Source: Dryococelus australis
Lineage: Eukaryota; Arthropoda; Insecta; Phasmatodea; Phasmatidae
Direction of reading: 5' to 3'
Length of the DNA stretch: 64,000 nt
Assembly: GCA_029891345.1 (NCBI GenBank)
Contig: CM056995.1
Coordinates: 83,763,895 to 83,827,894 of the forward strand
Shown here: piece by piece, positions 33,206 through 45,235 of the stretch
Layout of the letters: the number at the start of each line of letters is the position of its first letter
How positions within the stretch are numbered: the first letter of the stretch is position 1
Made by a program: the position numbers and the translations under genes
Notes under the pieces: generated by a model
What the model was told of the DNA's origin: nothing
What the model saw: only the letters and a program-made list of their open reading frames with translations
Database searches by the model: none

Positions 33206-34985
33206 CACTAGATAAAATTAAGGCCTAAAGTATTATGTCTTTAAATCCCAAAACAAATAAATAATTTAGCTTTAAAAATTATTAAATAATTATTAATAAT
33301 AAAATCAAATATATTAATACAATAATAAAAATAGCGATATAACCATATGTAAAACTCAGAACAACGTGTAAAAGTTATAGAGTAGTGGACTGGTGGTTCA
33401 CATATATCGAAAAATTAAGGAAATGAAATGTTAACATAAAATATAACAAACATGTGAAAAGAATTATATTAACATTCAAATAATATGCGAAATCAATTAA
33501 ATATTACTGTCAAAATCATATGTGTAGCTCAAATGCATATAATAAATATAACCTTATGGTTCCGTGTCCAGTCGATCTATGACACCGTGAACAGCCTATA
33601 TTAATATTTATTTACTACTCTTGACCGTTAGACCAGTTTACTGCTTAATTATTTGCTTTCAATATTTAAAATTAGTATTGTGAAGTTAGGAGAGCGTTTT
33701 TCTCAAGCACTCACATAATGTTAAACATTTCACATAATATAGCTATTGTGATCTACTTTCTGTAATAAAATAATGTAGTATCCACTGGAGTTTCAAACTC
33801 ATTCCCAAATAACATCGTTTTTTAACCCGAGACCCTGGCACTGCTCTGCCAGTTCACACGTAAGCGAATATGTTTAACGTAAGTAGAAAATAATATATTT
33901 GAAAAATCGCTCGTATTAAATTTTCATTGCGTGGGTAATGTTTTAAATATGTGGTACATCCCAAAAACAGTTAAAATTCATAGTCGAATATGTTGTTTGT
34001 ATTTGTCGTTTTTTAAAGCCATTTGAATCATCTTTATCTACACGTACGTATAATAAAGATGAAGGCACCCTTTTTTAGTTTCTTCAACTCATTTCAAGTA
34101 GCGGCAGCGATGAGCACCCAGCCCGCTTAAACTGCGATGCGATAGGCCAGGCACGGAAAATGGGATCATTTCCCAGGGACACTATTTTTTGCCAAAAAGA
34201 TTCCACGAGTATTTGTACTTCAAATAATTTTGGCACAACTGCACTTTCGACATTGGAACAAGTTATCTGTCACGTGTCTGAGGTGTCTGCCCGCGAATCA
34301 CAGACACCCAGTGTCGTCGTAACTTAATTATGATTGACCTAGAAAAAATAAAAAAAATGTCTTCCTACAAAGACAGGCAGATAATAACCAAAGGAAAATT
34401 ACACGTTTTCACGCAGGAGACTGAAGATATAACCTCCGTGCATATATTTTTTTGCGAAAAACAGGTGGTCCTAGACATGTTCTGTACCAAATTTAGTTTG
34501 AAGTCCTCCGTACAAGCCTACAAATGCCATGACAGGTGCATTACCAGTTGATATGACAGCTGATATGACACATTGCACAAGCTTGTACGGAATTTGGCAC
34601 CATGCAATACGGCCATTAGGATGGAGCAGCCGGGTACACATGTCAGCAGCCTCTCATTCATCCACGCTGACCCCGCCTTCAAGACGGCGACAGCATACGG
34701 GTGTTTCCTTTCCTTTCGTGGAAAGAAACTAGCCAGGCTTTTAACACACAGTGTTCTCGAAAGTGTGTTACAACAATTTGAAGCTGGTTGTACATGAAAA
34801 ATCAGTTAGGAAAGACGAGTGACTTTGAGGCCTAAAGCGATTATTCACCCTCAAAAATCGATAAATGAAAAAAGCGATTCGTTAAAAAAATTTGAAACTG
34901 TTATAGGTAATAAAAATAAATTTGTACACACATCAGTAAATGAAGATCATTATCCTCAGAAAAGTCAATTGTAAAGATCCCCTGT
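33206..34985. other. Non-coding DNA with one solitary transposon-end fragment
   Basis: AT-rich. ACACCGTGAACAGCCTATA at about 33585-33603 is the outer part of a GTTCACGG-family right end with no partner nearby. Frames at 34330-34797 are short, overlapping and unrecognised. Confidence 0.4.
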
Positions 34986-35146
34986 CAGGAAAAAAAAAAC
35001 TGTAAAGAAATCTTTTAAAACTAAGCCATTATTTATAAATGCACTAAAAAGAGAAAAATAATTATAGTAGTTACACAATTTGTAGAACTTCTAAGATGTG
35101 GTCGAACAGCCATAATAAAATTTACTACAAATTAATTTGTTTGTAT

Positions 35147-38100
35147 AGGCCGTTCACGATAAAGTAAGCACTTTTGAAAGCCCTGCTAAAGTTCTACTTT
35201 CTTTCCCATTATGTATCCTTCCGTCGTATGTAAACAAACATTGCCATGCAACTGTCATGTGATTGCTACAGGTTATAAACTCAATGTTTACATTTCAGGA
35301 CTGCTAATGTAACATTTACATTATATATAAAACATGTAACATATATGATGTATATAACACATGATATATGTGTATATACATGCATATATATGTATGCATA
35401 TATGTATATGCACATGCCTATACATGTATATATGTATGCATATGTATAAATATAATGTAAAATATACAATATATATATAAAATAACGTAACATATATAAT
35501 CGTTTGGGTCATGTCAAAGCTCCGATAAACAAAAACTTTACACAATAAACAATTGAAAAATAAACGCCCTAGCGATGAAGTCATAGAAACCGCGAAAAAG
35601 CAAGCATTAAATTTCGGCGGTGAACTAGGACAAACAAGACACATTAAAAAAGGACACACATTAGTTAAGCCGAAGAATAATTTGGAAGGGCAGCCAAATC
35701 CAGATTTTGAAATAGACTAGCACTACTGCACACCCAAGGTACAATACTGCTTGTCACACAAATTATCAAACATTAAAAAACTGTACCGCAAACTTAACGT
35801 TTCCCATGACTCACCGTTTTATAAGTGCCCTTACGCTCTGTAGCGTGACAAGTAAAACGTAAGCTCCAAAACATGGTAGCTGTGTTTGGCCTCAGCTGAC
35901 CGAAAATAAGTGAATCTAAGCTACCAGGAGAAAACATACATCCTGCAGGCATAAGACAGTGGGGTAACGTAGCAGACGTCTGAAGCATATAAAGTATACA
36001 GAGTGAGGCCGTGCAAGGCCTTAAATAAAAAACGATGAAAAATAGAAAAATAACGACGCACGAAGTGGAAAGGGAAGGCAGGGAGTCGGAACAGCAAGGA
36101 AAGACGAGGAGATCTGAGTCGAGCAAAGAGTACACCACTGCACATGAGTAAATGGTGCTAATAAACTTAACGTGATGGCGCTAACGTGGCAGTATATAGA
36201 AATATGTACTGGTAATTTATAGAAAAATAAAATATATAAAATATGTGCATGTATATGTACATTTTAAGGATAGTTTTATATGCACCTTTATAAATGGAGA
36301 TAAATATATTTCAACATATAGCTGAGCGTCAATAAACAGCCAATCAGAAGCCCCGACACTTATAATATGTTATCAATGAAAAACTTATTTACAAATCAAG
36401 AAAGTGTATATTTTGACTTCATTCCTCTGGAAAATATTTTCTTTTGTTTATTTCTGGATAATCACAGCCACGGAAGTTTTGTAATACTTTTAGGTAACGT
36501 TTATAGTAAAAATCGAAATGAAAATAATTTACCATTTAAAAAATGTCTCAGATCAATTGAAAATATTTATTTAAAAAAAAACCCACTACCAACTCTATGT
36601 ACAGACCTTAATTTATTCGGTACAAATGTAGCAACATAAACAAACTAATATTATTATCATTGTATCAATTGTAGCCAGGCCATTGTGCTTTTGTGTTTTG
36701 TATGTGCTTACAACTATATCTGTGAATGTGTTAAGTATGTCAATTGAAGCCCGGCCCTTATTGAAAGCTAGCTCATACAACTTCTTTAGAAATACTTAAT
36801 TTAACACATACAATGCATAACGCAATCTAACCTTTATAAAACTTGCATTCGCAAGTAAACAGGAGCATTGGGAGTCTAGGGTGTTGACTATGCCATGTAA
36901 TTTATAGTTACATTAAAATTCAATAACTTCAATATTTTTGCGGCCAAAGTGGCAGATATAACAAACAATTATGCCTACTCAAGAACGCATACTATCTTAG
37001 TTGATATTTCTCAAAAAGTAGCAAATTGTCTTTTCGAACATCCATTTCGAAATTTAAACATGGAATTATTCTATAGGCTTAACTGTTGACAGTTAATTGT
37101 AAATACTTTCTAATTCTTATTACGGCAAACATTACCAAATAAAATAATCAGGCCTACACTTGCATCAAGAAAGAATGTCGGCAACAAGCACAGCTATAGG
37201 TATATAGTTAACAAAACCAGCTTCAAGATTTTATAGTTTATATGTTGGAACACCTTTGGTGTAGCATGAGACGGTGACGTTTATGTTATGTTAACAATAG
37301 TAAAACATAACACCGTAACTTGGGATGGATAACTACAAGAACACAAGTTTGAGGTTAGGCCTACAATACAAAACAACACAGTGAAATAAAAACGTGTAAA
37401 AATTAACGTATAATTATTGACGGCAAAAATTGCTACTTCGCAAACTCACATGAATATATTACAGTTGTGTTTCTGCTGTCGTTCAGTTACTTTCATTATT
37501 GTAATTTAATTTATAATATCACATTTCCAAATGTCTATTCCTACTTGTTCTTTTTCAACGATTTACTTCAATAACGTACTGGGGATAAGTGGGGAAAACA
37601 CGTCGTAAAACCTGTTCGGGGAAACACATCGTGAAAACACATCTACACTTAGCTCCAGACAGTTGCAGTTGAAATTTTAATCATTTCTGCAAACTCGTTC
37701 GATAACCTTGCACGGCTTCATCTCTCCTCGACGAATTAAAGAATAAATACTTCCGGCGAGATTTATGTCTTCCAACGCTGACTATTCGTACGTAGTTTGC
37801 TGAAACTAACGACTTTACAAAAAATCACTACACCACAATTAAACACTATACGATCTATAACACAACAATGATGATTGCAGATAAGCTGAAAAATAAATGA
37901 GACATATCAAAACACAACAAATTTCAGCTTCCAAATTTGTAGCTTACCTCGCAACCACTCCACACAAGCAAAGCCAAGAAACAAGCATGAAGGAACGACA
38001 ACGGGCCGTTGGTTTTGGACGTTGCGCAGATCACGTGAGACAATATAATTATGAGTTACGCCAATAATTACTTTAAACTGTATAAAATACACTTCAAACA

Positions 38101-38312
38101 ACTTAAGTAGCCATAAATTTAAACATTACACTTGCAATACAGCGTTAGTTCTTAGAACTACATTTCAAATTTCATTGCCAACATAACTGGGTATGTTCCT
38201 CCCTGGCCTGTGCGGTAACCGACATGGTTATACATACGCAGTTGCGGGCAGTAGTTCTTTTTTTTCTTCAAAGATTGATTTCTAGAGTGCTCACTTCAAC
38301 GTGAACGGCCTT
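35147..38312. mobile_element. Long GTTCACGG-family element, ~3.2 kb
   Basis: The left end reads ATAGGCCGTTCACGATAAAG, then TAAGCACTTTTGAAAGCCC; the right end is GAGTGCTCACTTCAACGTGA followed by ACGGCC. It is by far the longest member here. Subterminal sequence 35185-35300 recurs at 52130-52260. The interior carries TA-rich microsatellite sequence (35330-35500) and short frames such as 36367-36639 (plus) and 35794-36138 (minus), which I do not recognise; no transposase motif is visible. It may be a decayed autonomous element or a non-autonomous one grown by insertions. Confidence 0.55.
36367..36639 (+). CDS. Unidentified 90-codon frame in the long transposon
   Basis: An open frame from ATG with a hydrophobic middle (about residues 20-45) and a polar, Asn/Lys-rich end (NRNENNLPFKKCLRSIENIY). 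I see no domain or catalytic motif. It may be a piece of a lost transposon protein or chance in AT-rich DNA. Confidence 0.15.
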   Translation: MLSMKNLFTNQESVYFDFIPLENIFFCLFLDNHSHGSFVILLGNVYSKNRNENNLPFKKCLRSIENIYLKKNPLPTLCTDLNLFGTNVAT

Positions 38313-38448
38313 TATCAATTTATATTTTGTATATAAAAGCTTGGCGCAAATAGTCAAGAGCCTTTTGCAAGATATGGGCTTCCTACACTTACGCAAGTGA
38401 GGCATACTTTCTATATTGCGCCAAATATATATTAAATATAAATTGATA
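38313..38448. mobile_element. Small palindromic MITE (136 bp)
   Basis: Left end TATCAATTTATATTTTGTAT ... TTGGCGCAA and right end TTGCGCCAAATATATATTAA ... ATTGATA form an inverted repeat of about 35 bp around a 65-bp centre. It lies exactly between the right end of the long transposon and the continuation of the flanking inverted repeat, so it inserted there later. A different family from the GTTCACGG elements. Confidence 0.8.
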
Positions 38449-38829
38449 CAAACATATTAATTTGCAGTAAAGTTTATTAAGGCTGTTCGACCACATCTTA
38501 CAAGTTCTACAAATTGTCTAACTACCTTAATTATTTTTCCCTTTTTAGTGCATTTATAAATAAAAGCTTGGTTAAAAGGGTTTTTGCAGTTATTTTACTT
38601 TTCACTTTTTGGTTTCACCAATTATTATTTATAACCAGCTGACCCGAGCGGCTACGTTAGCATGATATTTTTGTAAAGTTATGATAGTAAAGCCCACCAT
38701 AGTTTCATTCAAATTTTATGTTTAAAATACTAATATTTCTTTTTTTCAGGTTTAATGGAGTAATTAAATTACACCCTGCCATCGCTTCGCACATGCATTA
38801 TGTTAGCAAGATATTTAGGACTTTGAATT

Positions 38830-41800
38830 ATTGGGTTCTCTAGCCACTGAGTTTCTGCGGCTCCACTAATGGGTTCTCTACCCACATAGATACTGCGGCC
38901 CCACTATTGGGTGCTCTAGCCTCTGACCAGCTGCGGCTCCACTATTGCGTTCTCTAGCCACTGAGCTCATGTGGCTTCACTAATGGGTACTTTACCAACT
39001 GAGCTACTGTGGCAGCGCTATTGGGTTCTCAACCCACTTAGATATGCGGCCCCACTATTTGGTGCTCAAGCCCCTGACCAGCTGCGGCCCCGCTATTGGG
39101 TGCTCTCACCACTGGGTTACTGCGGCCCCACTATTGTGTTCTCTACCCACTGAGTTTCTGCACCCTACTAATGGGTACACTACTCACTAAGCTACTGAGG
39201 CCCCACAATTTGATGCTCTAGTCCCTGACCAGCCGCAGCCCGACAATTGGGTTCCCTACCCATTGAGATACTGCGACCCCACTATTGGGTGTCCTAGCCC
39301 CGAACCATATGCGGCCCCACTATTGCGTTCTTTAGCCCCTGAGCATCTGTGGCACTCTTTTTGGGTTCTCTAGCCCCTAAGGTTCTGCGGCCCTCTTACT
39401 GGGTGCTCTAACCCCTGAGCTTCTGTTGCGCTCTTTTTGTGTTCTCTAGCCACTGAGTGTCTGCGGCCCCACAATTAGGTTCTCTACCCACTGAGCTACT
39501 ATGGCTCCACTAATAGGTGCTCTAGCCCCTAAACAACCGCGGCACCACTATTGCGTTCTCTAGACCCCGAGTTTCTGTGGCACTCTTTCTGGGTTCTAAA
39601 GCCACTGAGGTTCTGAGGCTCTCTTATTGGGTGCTCTAGCACTTGCGTTCTGTGGTTCTCTTTTTGGGTTCTCTAGCCACTAAGCTTCTGTGGCATTATT
39701 TTTGGGTTCTAAAGCCACTGAGTTACTGCGGCCTTCTTATAGGGATCTCTAACCCCTGAACTTATGTGGCACTCTTATGGGTGCTCTAGCCCCTGAGCTT
39801 TTGTGGCACTCTTTTTGGGTTCCCTAGCCATTGAGGTTATGCAACCCTCTTATTGGGTGCTCTTGCCCTGAGTTTCTGTGGCACTCTTTATGGGTTCTTT
39901 AGCGCCTGAGCTTCTGTGGCACTCTTTTTGGGTTCTCTAGCCACTGAAGTTCTGCTGCCTCTTTTGGGTGATCTAGACCCTGAGATTCTGTGGCACTCTT
40001 TTTGGGTTCTCTAGCCCCTGAGCTACTGTAGCACTCTTTTTGGGTTCTCTAGACACTGAGGTTCTGCAGCCCCCTTATTGGATGCTCTAGCCCCTGATCT
40101 TCTGTGGCACACTTACTGGGATCTCTAACCCCGGAGATTCTGGGGCACTCTTTTTGGGTTCTCTAGCCACTGAGGTTCTTTGGCACTCTTTCTTTGGATT
40201 CCCTAGCCACTGAGGTTCTGCGGACCTGTTATTGGGATCTCTAGCCACTGAGCTAATGAGGCACTTTTTTTGTGTTCTCTAGGCACTCAGGTTCTGCGGC
40301 ACTTTTATTGGGTGCTCTAGCCCCTCATCTTCTGTGGCACTCTTTATGGGTTCTCTAACCACTAGGCTTCTGTGGCACTCTTTTTGGATTCTCTAGCCAC
40401 TGAGCTTCTGTAGCACACTTGTTGGGTTTTATAGACACTGAGGTTCTGCAGTCCTCTAATTGGGTCCTCTAGCCACTGAGGTTCTGAGGACCTCTTGTTA
40501 GGTTCTCTAGCCCCTGAGCTTCTGTGGCACCCTTTTTTGGTTCTCTTGCCACTGGGGTTGCGCGTCCCTCTTACTTGGATATCTAACCCCTGAGCCTCTA
40601 TGGTTCTCTTTTTATATTCTATAGCCACTAAGCTTCTGTAGCACTCTTTTTGTGTTCTCTAGCCACTCAGGTTCTGAAGCCCTCTTATTGGGTTCTCTAG
40701 CCACTGAGGTACTGTGGACCTCTTAATGGGTGCCCATGCCCCTGAACTTCTGTGTCACACTATTTAGGTTCTCTTGCCACTGAGCTTCTGTGGCACTATT
40801 TTTGGATACTCTAGCCACTGAGATTCTGCGGCCCTCTTATTGGGTTCTCTAGCCCCTCAGCTTCTGTGGAACTCTTTTTGTGATCTCTAGCCACTGAGAT
40901 GCTGAGGCACTCTTATTGGGTACCCTAGCTACTGAACTTCTGTGGCACGCTTTTTGGGTTCTCTAGCCACTGAGCTTCTCTGGCACTCTTTATGGGTTCT
41001 CTAGCCACTGAGCTTCTGTGGCACTCTTTTTGGATTCTCAATCCACTTAGCTTCTATTGCACGCTATTAAGTTTCTCTAGTCACTGAGGTTCTGCGGCCC
41101 TCTTATTGGGTGTTCTAGCCCCTGAGCTTCAGAGGCACTCTTTGTGTATCTCTAGCCACTGAGCTTCTATAACACTATTTTTTGGTTCTTTAGCCACTGA
41201 GGTTCTGCTGCCCTCTTAATGGGATCTCTAGCCACTGAGGTTCTGTGGTCTTCTTATTGGGTGCTCTTAGGCCTTGAGCTTCTGTGGCACACATTTGGAG
41301 TATCTAGCCACTGAGCTTCTGTGGCACTATTTTTGGGTTCACTATCCACTGAGGTTGTACGGCCGTCTTATTGGGTTATCTAGATCCTGAGCGTCTATGG
41401 CACTCTTTTTAGGTTCTGTAGCCACCAAGCTTCTGTAGCACTCGTTTTGTGTTCTCTAGCCACAAAGGTTCTGCGGCCCTCTTATTGATTTCTCTAGCCA
41501 CTGAGGTTCTACGGCCCTCTTATTGGATGTTCTAGCATCTGCGATTCTGTGGCACACTTTCTGGTTTATCTAGCCACTGAGATTTTATAGCACTCTTTTT
41601 TGGTTCTTCAGCCACTGAGATTCTGCAGCCTTATTATTGGGTTCTCTAGCCACTGTCGTTCTGAGGCCCTTTTATTGCATTCTCTTGCCACTGAGCTTCT
41701 GTGGCACACTTTCTGGGTTCTCTAGCCGCTGAGGTTCTGCGGCCCTAATAAAGGGTTCTCTAGCCCCTAAGCCTCTGTGGCATTCTATTTGAGTTCTCAA

Positions 41801-43625
41801 GCCAATAAGCTTATGTAGCACTCTTTTTGGGTTCTTTAGCCACTTAGGTTCTGCCGCCCTCTTATTCGGTTCTCTAGCCACTGAGATTTTCCGGCCCTCT
41901 TATTGGGTGCTCTAGCACCTCAGTTTCTGTGGCACTCTTTTTGGGTTCTCTTGCCACTGAGGTTCTGCGGCCCTCTTTCTGGGTTCTCTAGCCCCTGAGC
42001 ATCTGTGGCACTCTTTTTGAGTTCTCTAACCACTAGGCTTTTGTAGTACTCTTTTTGGTTTCTCTAACCGCTGAGGTCCTGTGGCCCTCTTATTATGTTC
42101 TCTAGCCACTGAGGTTCTGCGTCCCTCTTATTGGGTGCTATAGTCCCTGAGCTTCAGTAGCACATTTTGGATTTTCTAGCCTCTGAACTTCTGTGGCACT
42201 CTTTTAGGGTTCTCTAGCCTCTGAGGTTCTGCGGCATTCTTTTTGGTTCTCTAGCCTCTGAGCTTCTGTAGCACTCTTTTTAGGTTCTCTAGCCACTGAG
42301 GTTTTGCGGCCCTCTTATTGGGTTCTCTAGGCCCTGAGCTTCTGTGCCACTCTGTTTGGATTCTCTAGCCACTGAGGATGTGCGGCCTTCTTACTGGGTT
42401 CTCTATAGCCCCTTAGCATCTGTGGCACTCTTTTTGGTTTCTCTAGCCACTGAGGTTCTGAGGTCCTCTTATTGGCTGCTATAGCCCCTGAGCTTCTATG
42501 GTACTCTCTTTGTGTTCTTTTATCCACTGAGGTTCTGCGGCTCTCTAATTAGGTGCTCTAGATCCTGAGATTCTGTTGCACTATATTATGGTTCTCTAGC
42601 CACTGAGCTTTCTGTGGCACTCTTTTTGGATTCTCTAGCCTCTGATCTTCTGTAGAACTCTTGTTGGGTTCTCTAGCCACTGAGGTTCTGCGGCTCTCTT
42701 ATAGGGCTCTGTAGCCACTGAGGTTCTGATGCCCTCTTATTGGGTTCTCACCCCCTGAGCTTCTGTGCCACTCTGTTTGGATTCTCTAGCCACTGAGGAT
42801 GTGCGGCCTTCTTACTGGGTTTTCTGTAGCCCCTTAGCGTCTGTGGCACTCTTTATGGTTTCTCTAGCCACTGAGGTTCTGAGGTCCTCTTATTGGCTGC
42901 TATAGCCCTGAGCTTCTGTGGTACTCTCTTTGTTTTCTCTAGCCAATGAGGTTCTGCGGCACGCTTATAGGTTATCTAGCACCTGAGCTTCCGTGGAACT
43001 CTTTTTGCGTTCTTTAGCCACTGAGGTTTTGTGGCACTCTCTATGGGTTTCTAGCCCTGAGCTTCTATAGCACTATTTCGGGTTCTCCTAGACACAGGTT
43101 CTTCGGTCGTCTTATTGGGTTCTCTAGCTACTGAGGTTTTGTGGCCCTCTTGTTGGGTTCTCTAGCCCCTGAGCTACTGTGGCACTTTTTAAGTGTTCTC
43201 TAGCCACTGAGGTTCTGCGCCCTCTTATGGGGTCCTCTAGCCCCTGAGCTTCTCTGGCACTCTTTTTGGGTTTCTTGTCTCTAAGCTTCTGTAGCACTAT
43301 TTTTGTATTCTCTAGCCACTGAGGTTCTGTGCCCTCTTATTGGGTACTCTAGTCCCTGAGCTTTTGTAGCACTTTTATTTGGTTCTCTAATCCCTGAGCT
43401 GTGTCACTCTTTTTGGGTTCTCTAGTCACTGAGGTTCTGAGGCCTTGTTATTGGGTTCTCTAGCCCCTGAGCCTCTGTGGCACCCTTATTTCGTTTTCTA
43501 GCCACTGAGATTCTGCGGCCCCCTTTATTGGGTGCTCTAGCCACTGAGCTACTGCAGCCCCACTTGCTATATATCTGTCTACTGGGTCACTGCGGTCCCA
43601 CTTAAAATAACTCTAGCCACTTGGC
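38830..43625. repeat. 38-bp minisatellite array, ~4.8 kb
   Basis: About 125 tandem copies of a 38-bp unit with the core TTCTCTAGCCACTGAG plus TTCTGYGGC. CTAG recurs at 39973, 40011, 40049 and 40087, which fixes the period. Two unit types alternate irregularly: one with GCGGCCCTCTTATTGGG, one with TGGCACTCTTTTTGGG. Both outer edges carry a third type with GGCCCCACTATTGGG. Because 38 is not a multiple of three, minus-strand frames (for example 40362-40628, 41672-41881, 42327-42527) repeat only every 38 residues; I treat them as by-products. Confidence 0.95.
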
Positions 43626-43949
43626 CATTACGGCTTTTTGGAAGGAAAGGTTTATAGCCCATAGACCAAAAAGAAAGGAGAAATGACATTTTTTTCAACA
43701 AGGCTTTTTTATGCAGTAATCAAGCCTAAGAAAAGCTTAATCCGGTACTTATTTACAATAACATTTTTCTCAAAGGAATGAGATATTTTACTGGAATAAC
43801 CTATGTCACTCTCCGACCCTTCTACTATATCTGTCAAAAAATCACGTCGATCCGTTGCTCCGTTTCGACGTGAAAGAAGGACAAATAAACATACTTCCGC
43901 ATTTATATAGTTGTAAGGATACATGACTCCTAGTGTCTTGGATACTGTT
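43626..43949. other. Non-coding DNA right of the minisatellite
   Basis: AT-rich flank; a 71-codon minus frame (43924-43709) is not recognised. No repeat unit is seen past 43625. Confidence 0.4.
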
Positions 43950-44420
43950 TATGTTACATAAAAGCTTGTAACTTCCGATTCCATCATCAGATCAGCTCAG
44001 TGGTACCTTCACATTGTATTGTCATCAGAACTACACATGTATGCATAATTTCATTTCGATTGGTGACGGTAAATGGTTTAAAATTGACTTGCAAAATTTG
44101 AACTAATCATACCCACCCACATACATACAATTGGAGTTTAAAAAACGTAGAAAAGACACCAAATTATCGTGGCGATTTTCAATTCGTCGCACTTTTAACC
44201 GTTGAGGAGTTACCTTGTAAAGATATGATCCTGGCTGCAGCACCTGGTCGCTGTCACCATATTATAGTATTGTCCTCGGGTTTTCTATACGTATATCAAC
44301 TTTCAGCTCGATTGAATTCCTTAGAAGTGGGTCAAAATTCACTTGCAAGATTTCACCCGAACGTACAAACAAACTAACAAGGCAAGCTAAGTAAATGCTT
44401 GTAAATAGAGATGTTGCAAC
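43950..44420. repeat. Two diverged copies of a LINE-tail-like repeat
   Basis: The stretch TAAAATTGACTTGCAAAATT with following ACATACATAC (44077-44128) and CAAAATTCACTTGCAAGATT with GAACGTACAAACAAACTAAC (44332-44380) are related, about 250 bp apart, in the same orientation. AAAGCTTGTAA near 43962 and AATGCTTGTAA near 44395 also correspond. Such phrases are frequent at the 3' ends of insect LINE elements; no reverse transcriptase is present. Confidence 0.4.
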
Positions 44421-44616
44421 TCTCACGTTACAGCAATCGGTGTAGCCTTGAATATCTGCTATAATTACAAGGTGAATTACCATGATCGAAATATACAAAA
44501 CAGATATCGTTTTCAAGAAAACAGACCCCACAAATAAGGGCGACCATCCATTGGCGACGAGGAGTTCAGTGATTCTAAGGGGTAAGATGAATTTCTCGTA
44601 GGGTGGAAGTTTACCC

Positions 44617-44855
44617 TATAGGCTGTTCACGGTAAAGTGAGCACTATTTAAGGCCTTTTAAATTTTTCCTTTCATCTGATTTCCATCTTCCTGCTGTTTT
44701 TTAATATAAACATTGCAATGTGACCAATAAACACAGTGAATACATTCCAACACTCAAAATTTAAAGCCTAATGCTGCAATAAGATATATTTCTTAGTTGT
44801 TAATGCCTGTTGGAAGGGCCTTAAAAAGTGCTCACTTTACCGTGAACAATCTATA
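44617..44855. mobile_element. MITE of the GTTCACGG family, copy 5
   Basis: Left end TATAGGCTGTTCACGGTAAA then GTGAGCACT; right end AAAAAGTGCTCACTTTACCG then TGAACAATCTATA. With 239 bp and nearly perfect ends it is the best-preserved copy and matches copy 1 (1357-1596) in size. TATA at both borders is a possible target duplication. No coding frame. Confidence 0.85.
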
Positions 44856-45039
44856 TCAATATGTAAGGACACTTATAATTTCCGTGACATTTGGGTGCGG
44901 GTTATACTTTAATATCCGGAAGATTTGAAAACCACCTCGCTGGACTCGTTCAGGGTGAAGTATAACTCCTTTCTGTTTCAGAGCCAGTTTAAGTAGAGCT
45001 ATCGTACATAAGTTTTATTTTTTTTTCAACGTAGACTAG
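44856..45039. other. Short non-coding gap
   Basis: Unrecognised sequence between the MITE and a LINE-tail-like stretch. Confidence 0.4.
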
Positions 45040-45235
45040 GGTTAAAATTAAATAATTTAGGTTAAAATTAAAATCAGAGTATAGGGTTCCGCCCTATGTA
45101 TAATGTATAGTACTTATATTATAACAAAATATTGTATAACATATGTATACTAAGTTGTAAAAAGTAGCAATTGTAAACCAGCCTTGGGCTGAATTTGGTC
45201 TCAAATAAATAACTAATAAATAAATATATAAATTC
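45040..45235 (+). repeat. Probable LINE 3' end with simple-sequence tail
   Basis: CAGCCTTGGGCTGAATTTGG, followed by TCTCAAATAAATAACTAATA and further AATA repeats, has the form of the 3' terminus of a non-LTR retrotransposon: a short hairpin (GCCTTGGGC) and a microsatellite tail. No coding sequence of a LINE is found upstream, so it would be a 5'-truncated copy. Confidence 0.4.

Larger units (their letters stand above)
34986..38618. repeat. Large inverted repeat enclosing a transposon
   Basis: About 130 bp on the left (34986-35140, including AAGATGTGGTCGAACAGCC) returns inverted on the right (about 38449-38618, GGCTGTTCGACCACATCTTA). The two arms lie outside the transposon ends at 35147 and 38312 and run on into them, so the inverted symmetry is longer than the transposon's own termini. 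The right arm is interrupted by a small palindromic transposon. Confidence 0.75.

Noticed and set aside
40362..40628. Minus-strand frames in the minisatellite encoding Arg-Glu-Pro-Asn-Lys-type repeats
   Set aside because: The unit is 38 bp, so frames drift through all three phases; the open frames follow from the absence of stops in the unit and show no start context or conservation.
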